Assembly: GCA_041650795.1 (NCBI GenBank)
Contig: JBAZKK010000003.1
Span: 10,640 to 74,639 of the forward strand
Length of the DNA stretch: 64,000 nt
DNA from: JBAZKK01 sp041650795
GTDB lineage: Bacteria > Omnitrophota > Gorgyraeia > Gygaellales > Profunditerraquicolaceae
Direction: 5' to 3'
Every line of letters begins with the position of its first letter. Within the stretch, counting starts at the first letter, position 1. The translations under genes were made by a program, and so were the position numbers. This document shows positions 1 to 8,329 of the stretch, one piece after another. Under the pieces are notes generated by a model that was given only the letters and a program-made list of their open reading frames with translations, ran no database searches and was not told the origin of the DNA.

Positions 1-714
1 GTGGTTCCAGAGCTCGGTGAGGGAGTCTGAGTGGGCACGGACCACTGTTTTTTCATAAAGATGGGAATTATCGATGGCCAACCCGGCTTGGTTAGCCAGC
101 ATTATCAGCATGCGCATATCGTTTTTGTCAATGGGCTTTTTGGTGATGAAATTATCGGCGATGATGATGCCGTTTACCCTGTCTTTGGCTTTTAATGGCA
201 CGACTGCCAGCTCGTCGGTTTTCAATAATTTTATTACGGTATCCGATTGGTAGGAGACGATGCTTTCTTTTGTCAGGTGCAAGGGCATTCCTTCCAGGAC
301 AGTCAGCGCCAGCAATCCCCCCCTGGTATCATGCAGGGGAATCTTGAGAAGTTTAATCTCCTGGTTGAAGGTGGATTCCTGGGGGGAGGATTTTTGGTAT
401 GCGCTGATGAGGTCATCCATATCCATTTTGTGATGCTCTATGTGTTTCCAAATGTGGTTAGCGTCTTCACCGTTGTCCGGGCCGATACCCATCTTGCCTT
501 CGATGATATTTTCCTTGTCATTTACCAAAAAGAGCATGGCGCGGTTGAACCCGAGTCCGGTGTGCGCAGTTACGCCTGTCAGAATGATGTATAGTATCTC
601 ATCCAGCTTTAAGGTAGTGCGCATAGCATTGGAAATCTCATAGAGTATGCTAAGCTCGCGCTGGGCGCGTTCTAATTCGTTCTGGTATTCTTCCGGTTTT
701 TTGGCGCCTTCCAT
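1..714 (-). CDS. GAF domain protein with start of a GGDEF domain (partial, runs off left edge)
   Basis: Read on the reverse strand, an open frame of 238 codons starts with ATG at 714-712 and has no stop before base 1. It opens with a helical segment (about residues 5-35, ERAQRELSILYEISNAM) typical of the linker before a GAF domain. A GAF-like domain follows to about residue 215, ending NQAGLAIDNSHLYEK. The last visible residues, RAHSDSLTELWNH, match the start of a GGDEF (diguanylate cyclase) domain, where DxLTGLxN is usual. The likely role is a cytoplasmic sensor that makes, or only binds, cyclic di-GMP; the GGDEF active site lies outside the window, so activity cannot be judged. An in-frame stop (TAA) just upstream fixes this ATG as the only normal start. 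No Shine-Dalgarno sequence sits at the usual distance. Confidence 0.72.
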   Translation of the reverse strand, partial: MEGAKKPEEYQNELERAQRELSILYEISNAMRTTLKLDEILYIILTGVTAHTGLGFNRAMLFLVNDKENIIEGKMGIGPDNGEDANHIWKHIEHHKMDMDDLISAYQKSSPQESTFNQEIKLLKIPLHDTRGGLLALTVLEGMPLHLTKESIVSYQSDTVIKLLKTDELAVVPLKAKDRVNGIIIADNFITKKPIDKNDMRMLIMLANQAGLAIDNSHLYEKTVVRAHSDSLTELWNH

Positions 715-723
715 AATGCTTAG

Positions 724-752
724 AATTTAACATATTTTAAGCCTCCTGTCAA
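724..752 (-). promoter_or_regulatory. Sigma-70-type promoter of the GAF-GGDEF gene
   Basis: On the minus strand TTGACA (752-747) is followed after 17 bases by TAAATT (729-724). The -10 box ends 9 bases before the ATG, so the transcript would start about 2-4 bases before the start codon. That implies a leaderless or nearly leaderless mRNA. An AGGAGG lies inside the spacer, too far upstream to serve this ATG. Confidence 0.5.
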
Positions 753-756
753 CCTA

Positions 757-793
757 CAGAAACACTTTCCAATCCATAGCAGAAACGTTTTCC
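757..793 (+). repeat. Left inverted end of the RAYT unit
   Basis: Two blocks, CAGAAACACTTTCCAAT (757-773) and GAAACGTTTTCC (782-793), are exact reverse complements of blocks at 1416-1432 and 1396-1407. An 8-base divergent spacer separates the blocks on both sides, so both arms are exactly 37 bases long. Confidence 0.8.
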
Positions 794-881
794 GAGCCAA
801 ACCGGACAGTGTTATTTGATAAAAATTTTTGTTAGGTATATATTGTTTGCGCGTCTATTAAAGCAAAAGGGGGTGATTTTT

Positions 882-1367
882 ATGTCAGCGCGCTCAAAGA
901 TATTATTGAAAAACGGATGTTACCATCTAACTGCCAGAGGCAATCAAAAACAACGAATTTTCTTAGATGATCAAGACTACGCGGCATTCGTCGGGCGTTT
1001 AAAAAAATACAAAAGAAGATATGGTTTAAAGCTTTACGGTTTTTGCCTGATGCCGAACCATTTACATCTCATCGCTGAATTTGACGAACCGCAATGGTTA
1101 TCTAAATTCATGCAGGTGATTTTACGGTCTTACACGAGTTATTTCAACAAAAAATATAATAAAGTTGGCCATTTGTGGCAAGGCAGATTCAACAGCAGAC
1201 TTATTACAAGGGATGCTTATTTGCTGGATTGTTTAAATTATGTCGAATTCAATCCGGTAAGAGCTGGTATAGCCAGGAGCGCGGGAGATTATAAGTGGAG
1301 TAGCTATAAAGAACGAGCGCTCGAAAAAACAGCGGATTTTCTGTTAATTGACTCTCTTGAACTTTAA
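882..1367 (+). CDS. REP-associated tyrosine transposase (Y1_Tnp, IS200-like)
   Basis: The 161-residue protein has the family pattern: an N-terminal YHLTARGNQKQRIF segment, the HUH metal site as PNHLHLI (His60 and His62), and a C-terminal block with SYTSYFNKKY (Tyr84/Tyr87, one of which should be the nucleophile), GHLWQGRF and YVEFNPVRAG. Family members nick and rejoin single-stranded DNA at REP-like hairpins. The ATG at 882 follows AAGGGGGTG at a suitable distance. An in-frame upstream ATG at 816 would add 22 residues not expected for the family and lacks a ribosome site. All key motifs are present, so the enzyme may be active. It resembles housekeeping RAYTs as well as true insertion sequences. 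Confidence 0.88.
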   Translation: MSARSKILLKNGCYHLTARGNQKQRIFLDDQDYAAFVGRLKKYKRRYGLKLYGFCLMPNHLHLIAEFDEPQWLSKFMQVILRSYTSYFNKKYNKVGHLWQGRFNSRLITRDAYLLDCLNYVEFNPVRAGIARSAGDYKWSSYKERALEKTADFLLIDSLEL

Positions 1368-1395
1368 TAATTAAAGACACTTTCCCGATTGCGTT

Positions 1396-1432
1396 GGAAA
1401 ACGTTTCCCGATTGTATTGGAAAGTGTTTCTG
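1396..1432 (-). repeat. Right inverted end of the RAYT unit
   Basis: GGAAAACGTTTC (1396-1407) and ATTGGAAAGTGTTTCTG (1416-1432) are exact reverse complements of the left-end blocks, with the same 8-base spacing. Together with upstream ACACTTTCC (1377-1385) this end can form a hairpin. It ends 12 bases before the recA -35 box. Confidence 0.8.
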
Positions 1433-1444
1433 ATTATTAAATAA

Positions 1445-1473
1445 TTGACAGGGGCAAGGGGGTGGGATATAAT
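1445..1473 (+). promoter_or_regulatory. Near-consensus sigma-70 promoter of recA
   Basis: TTGACA (1445-1450), a 17-base G-rich spacer and TATAAT (1468-1473) match the consensus at every position. Transcription would start near 1480, leaving a leader of about 50 bases before the recA ATG at 1533. Confidence 0.88.
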
Positions 1474-1532
1474 AAAAGACTCTATTTGAACGAGTTTCGG
1501 CTAAAATTCAAATTTGCGGACCGGAGGTAATT

Positions 1533-2558
1533 ATGTCAACCGTTGAGAAGAAAAAAGAGGATGCAAAGAATATTTCAGATAGGCATAAGGCGCTTGAATT
1601 GGCTTTGATGCAGATTGAAAAGCAGTTCGGCAAGGGCTCGATTATGAAGCTGGGGGGGGATGTCAAGGTCAACGTAGAGGCAATCCCTACTGGCGCCTTG
1701 ACCCTGGATTGGGCGTTGGGGGTAGGAGGACTGCCTCGCGGAAGGGTAATCGAGGTTTTCGGGCCGGAAGCTTCCGGAAAAACCACCCTGACTTTGACCG
1801 TAATACGCGAAATCCAGAAAAAAGGCGGGGTAGCAGCTTTTATTGATGCGGAGCATGCCTTTGACTCTACCTATGCCAAGATTATAGGCGTCAATCTCGA
1901 AGACCTTTTAATATCCCAGCCGGATACCGGCGAGCAGGCCCTGGAGATTGCGGAAACCCTGGTGCGCTCCAACGCCGTGGACGTAGTAGTAATTGATTCC
2001 GTGGCTGCCTTGACCCCGCGCGCCGAGATCGAGGGGGAAATGGGTGATTCGCACGTGGGCTTGCAGGCGCGCCTGATGTCGCAGGCACTGCGTAAACTTA
2101 CCGCTGCCATAAGCAAGTCGCGCACCTGCGTGATTTTTATCAATCAGATACGCGAGAAGATCGGGGTGATGTTTGGTTCTCCCGAAACTACCCCCGGCGG
2201 CCGTGCGTTAAAATTCTACTCTTCAGTGCGCCTGGACGTAAGAAAGATAGCTACCCTGAAGGCCGCGGATATGGTCATCGGCAACAGGGTCAGGGTCCGG
2301 GTAGTCAAGAACAAGGTCGCCCCGCCTTTCAAGGAGGGTGAGTTTGAAATACTGCATAACGAAGGCATTTCCAAGACCGGAAGCATAATCGACGCCGGTA
2401 TAAACCTCAGTGTAATCGAAAAATCCGGCACTTGGCTTTCTTACGCCACCACTAAGCTTGGGCAGGGCCGCGACGCCGCCATCAAAACCCTGAAAGAGCA
2501 GCCTAAGCTGCAGGATGAGATTGAAAAGGAAATCCGGAAAAAAATTACCTTAGGTTAA
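1533..2558 (+). CDS. recA: Recombinase RecA
   Basis: RecA coats single-stranded DNA, drives homologous strand exchange and triggers LexA self-cleavage. The 341-residue protein has the Walker A motif GPEASGKTT (residues 77-85), the Walker B region VDVVVIDSVAAL, the L1/L2 loop region including MSQALRKLTA and FINQIREKIGVMFGSPETTPGG, and the C-terminal IEKSGTWLSY block. Length and all core motifs are normal. The ATG is preceded by GGAGG at good spacing. It is the first gene of the long run to rsmA, with the protease gene 18 bases downstream and recX two genes on. An imperfect GAAC/TTC pair at 1488-1497 is too weak to call a LexA site. Confidence 0.98.
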   Translation: MSTVEKKKEDAKNISDRHKALELALMQIEKQFGKGSIMKLGGDVKVNVEAIPTGALTLDWALGVGGLPRGRVIEVFGPEASGKTTLTLTVIREIQKKGGVAAFIDAEHAFDSTYAKIIGVNLEDLLISQPDTGEQALEIAETLVRSNAVDVVVIDSVAALTPRAEIEGEMGDSHVGLQARLMSQALRKLTAAISKSRTCVIFINQIREKIGVMFGSPETTPGGRALKFYSSVRLDVRKIATLKAADMVIGNRVRVRVVKNKVAPPFKEGEFEILHNEGISKTGSIIDAGINLSVIEKSGTWLSYATTKLGQGRDAAIKTLKEQPKLQDEIEKEIRKKITLG

Positions 2559-2576
2559 CAGGAGGCAAGAGGCAAA

Positions 2577-3995
2577 ATGAGAGTTAGGGGTATACTGCTG
2601 ATCATGGCCTTAGCAGCAGGCGTAAGCGCAGGAGTATGGGAAACAGGAAGGGCTGCGCAGCCAGAAACCCTGCCCCAGGCAAGCGGCATTGAGGATGCAG
2701 TGGTAAACGTTGCCGCCAAGGTAGGCAAGGCAGTGGTTTCCATCAGCACCGAACATAAGATCCCTTCCGATAAAAATAAAAGGGTGTATTTTAATTCCCC
2801 GTTCGGAGATGAGGAATTTTTCCGCCGTTTCTTCGATGAATTCTTCGGCGATATGCCTGAGCGTGATTACCGCCAGGTGGCGCTGGGCTCCGGCGTAATC
2901 GTTGACCCGCAGGGTTACATCCTTACCAATGAGCACGTAGTCGAGGATGCCGATAAGATTACGGTCACTCTTCCGGATGGAAGGGAATTCAAGGGAGAGG
3001 TGAAAGGCCGGGATCCCCGTTCAGATCTTGCTATTATAAAAATAGATGCCAATAACCTTTCGGTGGTGCAGTTAGGGGAATCGGAGAGCCTTAAGATCGG
3101 ACAGTGGGTCCTGGCAATCGGAAATCCTTTTGGCTTTGCTATGCAGAATCCGGAGCCTACGGTTACGGTCGGGGTAGTCAGCGCCCTGCACCGTTCGCTC
3201 GGTAGGAGCATCTCGCGGGAGCGCGATTACAATGATTTAATCCAGACTGACGCTGCAATTAACCCCGGCAATTCCGGAGGCCCCCTGGTGAATCTCAAGG
3301 GAGAGGTGGTCGGAATTAATGCCGCTATATTCTCCACCAACGGAGGATACCAGGGGATAGGTTTTGCCATCCCCATCAATACTGCCAGGAGGATAATCTC
3401 GCGGCTTATTGAAGGCAAAAAGATTGTTTACGGCTGGCTTGGTATAACGGTGCAGGATATGTCAGTGGATTTAGCAAAACACCTGGGCCTTAAGGATAAA
3501 AACGGAGCCTTAATAGCAACCGTGCTTCCAGCAGGTCCGGCGGAAAAAGCAGGCATGAAAGAAGGGGATATCATCCGTAAATTCGATAACACTGATGTCA
3601 ATAACGTAAGGGAGCTTTTGAGCCTTGTCGGCAGGGCCGAGCCGGGACGCAAGGTAAAGGCAACACTGCTGCGCAATAATAAGGAGCTAACCTTGAACGT
3701 CGAGGTGGGAGAGAGGCCGGATAACCTTGAGGAATCGGATGCCGGCGCCACCCGGAACAAAAGCAAAAAGTGGCGCGGGCTTGAGGTTTCCGAGTCGCAG
3801 AAAGGGCTGGTTATTTCTGAGATTGAGCAGGGCAGCGCCGCGGATGATGCGGGTCTGGTAGCCGGAGAGGTGATCCAGGAAATTGATAAGCAGCCCGTTA
3901 AAACCCTTTCGGATTACCAGAAGGCCATTAAAGGGGTCAAGGGAGATTGCCTTGTTAAGACCTCGCGCGGCTATTTCCTTATCAAGGGTGACTGA
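2577..3995 (+). CDS. degP: Periplasmic serine protease of the DegP/HtrA family
   Basis: A protein-quality-control protease and chaperone exported to the periplasm. The 472-residue product has an N-terminal signal sequence (residues 1-27, ending near GRA), a trypsin-like domain with the catalytic triad His120 (TNEHVV), Asp150 (SDLAI) and Ser233 (GNSGGP), and two PDZ domains (about 280-370 and 395-470). The second PDZ is short and ends at the C terminus. AGGAGG precedes the ATG. It overlaps recX by 8 bases, so translation is probably coupled. A stress function inside a recA-recX run is unusual company but no recombination role should be inferred. Confidence 0.95.
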   Translation: MRVRGILLIMALAAGVSAGVWETGRAAQPETLPQASGIEDAVVNVAAKVGKAVVSISTEHKIPSDKNKRVYFNSPFGDEEFFRRFFDEFFGDMPERDYRQVALGSGVIVDPQGYILTNEHVVEDADKITVTLPDGREFKGEVKGRDPRSDLAIIKIDANNLSVVQLGESESLKIGQWVLAIGNPFGFAMQNPEPTVTVGVVSALHRSLGRSISRERDYNDLIQTDAAINPGNSGGPLVNLKGEVVGINAAIFSTNGGYQGIGFAIPINTARRIISRLIEGKKIVYGWLGITVQDMSVDLAKHLGLKDKNGALIATVLPAGPAEKAGMKEGDIIRKFDNTDVNNVRELLSLVGRAEPGRKVKATLLRNNKELTLNVEVGERPDNLEESDAGATRNKSKKWRGLEVSESQKGLVISEIEQGSAADDAGLVAGEVIQEIDKQPVKTLSDYQKAIKGVKGDCLVKTSRGYFLIKGD

Positions 3996-4446
3996 TAAGC
4001 ATTTTCAGAAGGCCAGGGATTATGCCTTTCTGCTTTTAAAGTTTAGGCTGCGCAGCGAGAAAGAATTATTACACCGACTTAAAGAGAAAAAATTCCAGGT
4101 CCAGGTAATCCATAAGGTCATCTTGTTTCTGAAAGAAAGGAAGTTTTTGGACGACCGGGAATTTGCCAGGGCATGGGTTGCCTCGCGCGCCAGCAGGCCG
4201 CTGGGGCCCTACAGGCTGCGTCAGGAATTAAAGCTTAAAGGCGTCAACCAGGATATCATTGACGAAGAATTAGAGCGGTTAGAGGGGGGGTCTCCGGAAG
4301 CGGAGACCGTTTCGCGTATTGCGCGTGTCAAATTCGAAAAACTTTGCGCCAGGGAACCGGAAAAGGCAAAACGCCGCATTTATGAATATCTTATCCGCCG
4401 GGGATTTTCCTCCTCCAATGTCAGGGATGCTTTAGAAAATTTATGA
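3988..4446 (+). CDS. recX: Regulatory protein RecX
   Basis: RecX binds RecA filaments and modulates their activity. The 152-residue protein is built of three-helix repeats: RDYAFLLLKFRLRSEKELLHRL, then a segment with FLDDREFARAWVASRA, then LKGVNQDIIDEEL and a C-terminal IYEYLIRRGFSSSNVRDAL. The start chosen is GTG at 3988, behind AAGG and overlapping the protease stop. An upstream in-frame ATG at 3883 lies deep inside the protease gene and would add 35 unrelated residues. It sits one gene away from recA and overlaps alaS by 4 bases (ATGA). Confidence 0.9.
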   Translation: MTDKHFQKARDYAFLLLKFRLRSEKELLHRLKEKKFQVQVIHKVILFLKERKFLDDREFARAWVASRASRPLGPYRLRQELKLKGVNQDIIDEELERLEGGSPEAETVSRIARVKFEKLCAREPEKAKRRIYEYLIRRGFSSSNVRDALENL

Positions 4447-7079
4447 AATCCGACTCCTTGAGAAAAAAATTCCTGGAATATTTCAAGTCTCATAATCACC
4501 GTGTCGTGGAGAGCGATTCTCTTGTTCCCGCAGGTGACCCCACGGTATTATTCACCCCTGCCGGCATGAACCAGTTCAAGAAGCAATTTATGGGGATAAT
4601 CGGGGATTTTACCCGCGCCGCCTCTTCGCAACGCTGCCTGCGCACGGATGACCTTGATAAGGTAGGAAAAACCAGCGGCCATCACACCTTTTTTGAGATG
4701 CTGGGTAATTTTTCCTTCGGGGATTATTTCAAGGAAAAGGCGATTCTCTACGCCTGGGGGTTTCTGACTAAAGAGCTTGGCGTCAGCCAGGATAAGCTTT
4801 GGGTGTCCGTGTATAAGGATGATGAAGAGGCTTATGCTATCTGGAGGGATAAGATAAAGCTTCCCGGGGAGAGGATTGTGCGTTTGGGGGATAAGGAGAA
4901 TTTCTGGCCCTCGGAAGCAAAGCAGAAAGGCCCGAACGGGCCGTGCGGCCCCTGCTCGGAGATATTTTTTGACCAGGGCAGAAATGCGGGGTGCGGCAGG
5001 GATGGTTGCACGCCGCCCTGCAATTGCGGGAGGTTCCTGGAGGTCTGGAACCTGGTGTTTACCCAGTTTAACCGCAAAGAAGGAGGCAAGCTTGAGCCTC
5101 TCCCGCGCAAGAATATTGATACCGGCATGGGGCTTGAAAGGCTGGCAGCGGTAATGCAGGGGGTAGGCAGTAATTTTGAGACGGACCTTTTTAAGCCTTT
5201 GATTGGAGAGATCCTGCGCGAGGCCCCGGGACGGGCGAATGATAAGGAGGCCATTTATGCTGTCGCCGACCACATCCGCGCCGTTACGTTCGCAATCTAT
5301 GACGGTGTTCTGCCTTCCAACGAAGGACGCGGTTATGTGATAAGGAAGCTGATACGCAAGGGCGCTTTGCACCTGGCAGCGCTCGGCATCAAGAAGCCGT
5401 TTCTCTATAAATTAGTAGCGGTGCTGGCGGATATTATGAAGGAGGCGTATCCGGACTTGAGCGAGCGCCGGGAGAATATCGCCGAGATTATCCTGGCGGA
5501 AGAGAAGAATTTTATCTCCATCCTGAATTCGAGTGACAGGATCTTCGGCGAGAAGCTTTCATCCGTTCTTTCTTCGGATAATGCGGAGAAAATAGGTGCG
5601 GCTTGCTTTAAGCTTTATGATACCTATGGGATACCCCTGGAGGTAACCGCGGAATGGTTAGAGAAGAAAGGTTTTAAGGATCTGGCAAAAGTCAATAAAT
5701 CTGCGGGCAGGAAATTGGAGGAGCAGAAGAGTCGCTCCAAGACGCAGAGCGCGATGAAAGGCGATGTTTTCGACGTTAAGGGATTACACCTGGACGTAAA
5801 GAAGACGCGGTTTTTGGGGTATGATAAATATGAGACCGCCGCCAAGGTACTCTGCATTTTGAAAGACAATAAGCAGGTGAAGAAGATTACAAAAGGCGAA
5901 GAGGCGAGCATTGTCCTGGATAAGACTGTTTTTTACGCTGAATCCGGAGGACAGGTAGGCGACAGCGGAAGCATAAAGAGCGCAAGGAGCGCCTTTGAGG
6001 TTTCCGGTACCTCGAAATCCGAGGGCGTATTTATTCATTGCGGAAAGATGAGGGAAGGAACCCTTAGGGCTGGGGGTGAGGTGAAAGCAATTGTTGATAA
6101 GGAGCGCCGCTTAAGCATTGCCCGCAACCACACCGCAACCCATCTTCTGCAGGCAGCGTTGAGAAAGATTCTCGGCGCGCACGTAAAACAGCAGGGGTCT
6201 CTGGTGGGGGCCGAGAGGCTGCGTTTTGATTTCACCCATTTCAAGGACATTGACAACGAGCAGCTGCGCCGCATAGAGAGCGAGGTCAACGGCTATATAC
6301 TGGATGATATCCAGCTCAATGCCAAAGAGACAACCTTATCCCAGGCAAAGAAGAAGGGGGCTTTGGCTTTCTTTGCGGAGAAATACGGCAAGACGGTCAG
6401 GGTAGTTGAGGTAGAAGGTGTCTCCAGTGAGCTTTGCGGAGGCACACACCTTAACCACACCGGCCAGATAGGTCTTTTTAAGATAATCCAGGAGGGCTCT
6501 ATTGCCAGCGGCATCAGAAGGATAGAGGCGGTTACGGGCAAGGTCGCTTACGCTCTTGTTAAGGAAGACGAGAGGATCATCGAAGAGGTGCAGTCTATCC
6601 TGAATACGGAAAAGGAGAAGATCCCCCAACAGCTGGAGGCGAAACTGTCTCGCCTTAAGGTCATGGAAAAAGAACGGCAGAGCATGAAGATCGAAGGGGT
6701 GCGCGCATCATTAGACAAGCTGCTGGCGTGCGCAGAGGACCTGGGCGGAATTAAGGTTATTGCCGAGGTTATCCCTGATGCAGATATGAACGTCCTAAGG
6801 AACACAATGGACGCCATCAAGAATAAGATATCCGGATGCGTGGCAGCATTGGGTGCGGCTGTTAACGGGCGCGCCATTCTGGTAATCGGCGTTACGCGGG
6901 ACCTGGCGGAAAAAGGCTGGGATGCGGGCGGGCTTATTACGGCAGTAGCCAGTGTTATAGGCGGAAGCGGCGGAGGGAGAAAGGATTTTGCCCAGGCCGG
7001 AGGGAATAACCCGGAGAATTTTGCGCAGGCGTTTAAGGAGTTCAGGGATATAATTCAGGCAAGGGCGGCAATAAAATGA
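4443..7079 (+). CDS. alaS: Alanine--tRNA ligase
   Basis: Charges tRNA-Ala and edits misacylated tRNA. The 878-residue protein has the class II catalytic domain at the N terminus (LVPAGDPTVLFTPAGMNQFK, then DNASFEMLGNFSFGDYFK-like text reading FFEMLGNFSFGDYFK). A middle editing domain carries the metal site RNHTATHLLQ and CGGTH, followed by a coiled stretch and a C-terminal glycine-rich DHHA1 domain (GGSGGGRKDFAQAGG). Length is normal. The start overlaps the recX stop by 4 bases, and the stop overlaps hisD by 4 bases. Pairing of recX with alaS is known in other bacteria. Nothing appears broken. Confidence 0.97.
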   Translation: MKSDSLRKKFLEYFKSHNHRVVESDSLVPAGDPTVLFTPAGMNQFKKQFMGIIGDFTRAASSQRCLRTDDLDKVGKTSGHHTFFEMLGNFSFGDYFKEKAILYAWGFLTKELGVSQDKLWVSVYKDDEEAYAIWRDKIKLPGERIVRLGDKENFWPSEAKQKGPNGPCGPCSEIFFDQGRNAGCGRDGCTPPCNCGRFLEVWNLVFTQFNRKEGGKLEPLPRKNIDTGMGLERLAAVMQGVGSNFETDLFKPLIGEILREAPGRANDKEAIYAVADHIRAVTFAIYDGVLPSNEGRGYVIRKLIRKGALHLAALGIKKPFLYKLVAVLADIMKEAYPDLSERRENIAEIILAEEKNFISILNSSDRIFGEKLSSVLSSDNAEKIGAACFKLYDTYGIPLEVTAEWLEKKGFKDLAKVNKSAGRKLEEQKSRSKTQSAMKGDVFDVKGLHLDVKKTRFLGYDKYETAAKVLCILKDNKQVKKITKGEEASIVLDKTVFYAESGGQVGDSGSIKSARSAFEVSGTSKSEGVFIHCGKMREGTLRAGGEVKAIVDKERRLSIARNHTATHLLQAALRKILGAHVKQQGSLVGAERLRFDFTHFKDIDNEQLRRIESEVNGYILDDIQLNAKETTLSQAKKKGALAFFAEKYGKTVRVVEVEGVSSELCGGTHLNHTGQIGLFKIIQEGSIASGIRRIEAVTGKVAYALVKEDERIIEEVQSILNTEKEKIPQQLEAKLSRLKVMEKERQSMKIEGVRASLDKLLACAEDLGGIKVIAEVIPDADMNVLRNTMDAIKNKISGCVAALGAAVNGRAILVIGVTRDLAEKGWDAGGLITAVASVIGGSGGGRKDFAQAGGNNPENFAQAFKEFRDIIQARAAIK

Positions 7080-8299
7080 AGATCATACATTTTACCAGCA
7101 AGCAGCTGGAAAAAATCTATAACCGCGAAATCCTGCGTTCACGCCTTATCCAGGATAAGGTCAGCCGTATCATCAACGACGTGCGCCTGGGGGGCGATGA
7201 GGCGGTGCTTAAATATACCCGCAAGTTTGACGGGGTGAAGCTCAACAGCAAACAACTGAAGGTTTCTCAGATAGAAATCAGCGGAGCTTACCAGAACATC
7301 AGCCCTAATTTTGTCTCCAGCCTTAAGGTGGTGATTGAAAACGTAAACAGATTCTATGCCAAGGCACTAAAGAAGACCTGGAGGATGAAGGATAACGACG
7401 GCGTAGTTTTGGGAGAAAAATGCATCCCCCTGGAGAAAGTGGGTATCTACATTCCCGCGGGAACCGCGCCCCTAGTTTCCACAGTATATATGACGGTCCT
7501 GCCCGCCAAGATAGCAGGGGTCAAAAGGATAGTTTTAATAACCCCCCCGGATAAGGATGGACATATCAACCCGCATATCCTGGTGGTTGCAGACCTATTA
7601 AAAGTAAGCGAGATTTACCGCGTAGGAGGAGCGCAGGGTATTGCCGCTTTGGCATACGGCACCAAGACCATCCCGAAGGTAGATAAGATTGTCGGGCCGG
7701 GCAATATCTATGTCAGCGAAGCCAAGAGGCAGGTCTTCGGTTATCTGGATATAGACATGATTGCCGGGCCTACGGAACTGGTTATCATTGCCAACCGTCA
7801 TAGCGAGCCAAAGTACATAATTGCGGACCTTACTGCCCAGGCCGAACACGCCCACGGGCTGGCGATTCTTATTACAAATTCCAAAGGCCTGGCGCGTGAG
7901 GTAAAAAGCCAGCTTTCCGGAATCAACGGCTTTATCATCCTAACCAAGAATCTGATCCAGGCGGTTGAGGTCGCCAACAGAATTGCGCCCGAGCACCTGG
8001 AGGTTTTGGTAAAGAACCCCCAGAGGCTCGTCAAAGGAATCAACAATGCCGGGGCGATATTCCTCGGCCCTTATAGCCCGGCAGCCATAGGGGATTATGT
8101 TGCCGGACCCAGCCACGTGCTGCCGACACACGGCACAGCGAGGTTTTTCTCCGGCTTATCCGTGCTTGATTTTATTAAGACCAGCCATATAATAAGTTAT
8201 TCCAAGAAGGCGCTTGAGAAAATGAAGGAGCCGCTGGAGAAGATTGCGGGGATTGAGGGGTTAAACAAGCATATAGATTCCGTGAAGGCAAGGTTTTAA
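7076..8299 (+). CDS. hisD: Histidinol dehydrogenase
   Basis: Catalyses the last two steps of histidine synthesis, histidinol to histidine with two NAD+. The 407-residue protein has GGAQGIAALAYGT, KIVGPGNIYV, AGPTE, the zinc-site QAEH (Gln255, His258), the catalytic pair Glu306-His307 in IAPEHLEV, and the C-terminal GPSHVLPTHGTARF. It is slightly shorter than the usual 420-435 residues but has no gap in the core. It opens the histidine cluster and overlaps alaS by 4 bases. hisG and hisC are not in this window. Confidence 0.97.
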   Translation: MKIIHFTSKQLEKIYNREILRSRLIQDKVSRIINDVRLGGDEAVLKYTRKFDGVKLNSKQLKVSQIEISGAYQNISPNFVSSLKVVIENVNRFYAKALKKTWRMKDNDGVVLGEKCIPLEKVGIYIPAGTAPLVSTVYMTVLPAKIAGVKRIVLITPPDKDGHINPHILVVADLLKVSEIYRVGGAQGIAALAYGTKTIPKVDKIVGPGNIYVSEAKRQVFGYLDIDMIAGPTELVIIANRHSEPKYIIADLTAQAEHAHGLAILITNSKGLAREVKSQLSGINGFIILTKNLIQAVEVANRIAPEHLEVLVKNPQRLVKGINNAGAIFLGPYSPAAIGDYVAGPSHVLPTHGTARFFSGLSVLDFIKTSHIISYSKKALEKMKEPLEKIAGIEGLNKHIDSVKARF

Positions 8300-8329
8300 A
8301 AGACAGTAGTTAGGGGCTAGGGAGAAATA

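Larger units (their letters stand above)
757..1432 (+). mobile_element. REP-associated (Y1) transposase unit with inverted ends
   Basis: A 676-bp unit is bounded by inverted 37-bp ends (757-793 and 1396-1432). It contains one transposase gene of the REP-associated tyrosine transposase (RAYT, TnpA_REP) family. Each end can also fold on itself: AACACT at 761-766 pairs with AGTGTT at 808-813, and ACACTTTCC at 1377-1385 pairs with GGAAAGTGT at 1419-1427. Such foldable palindromes are the known substrates of RAYT enzymes. No target duplication is evident, as expected for HUH transposases, which do not normally make one. The unit fills the gap between two divergent promoters. Confidence 0.72.

Noticed and set aside
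1486..1500. Possible LexA (SOS) box upstream of recA
   Set aside because: GAAC at 1488-1491 is followed by a partial TTC half-site, but spacing and symmetry fit neither the Bacillus-type nor the E. coli-type consensus.
4548..5372. Long open frame of 274 codons on the minus strand inside alaS
   Set aside because: It is fully contained in the well-conserved alaS catalytic domain; its translation shows no recognisable motif and it has no ribosome site. It is a shadow frame of a codon-biased gene.
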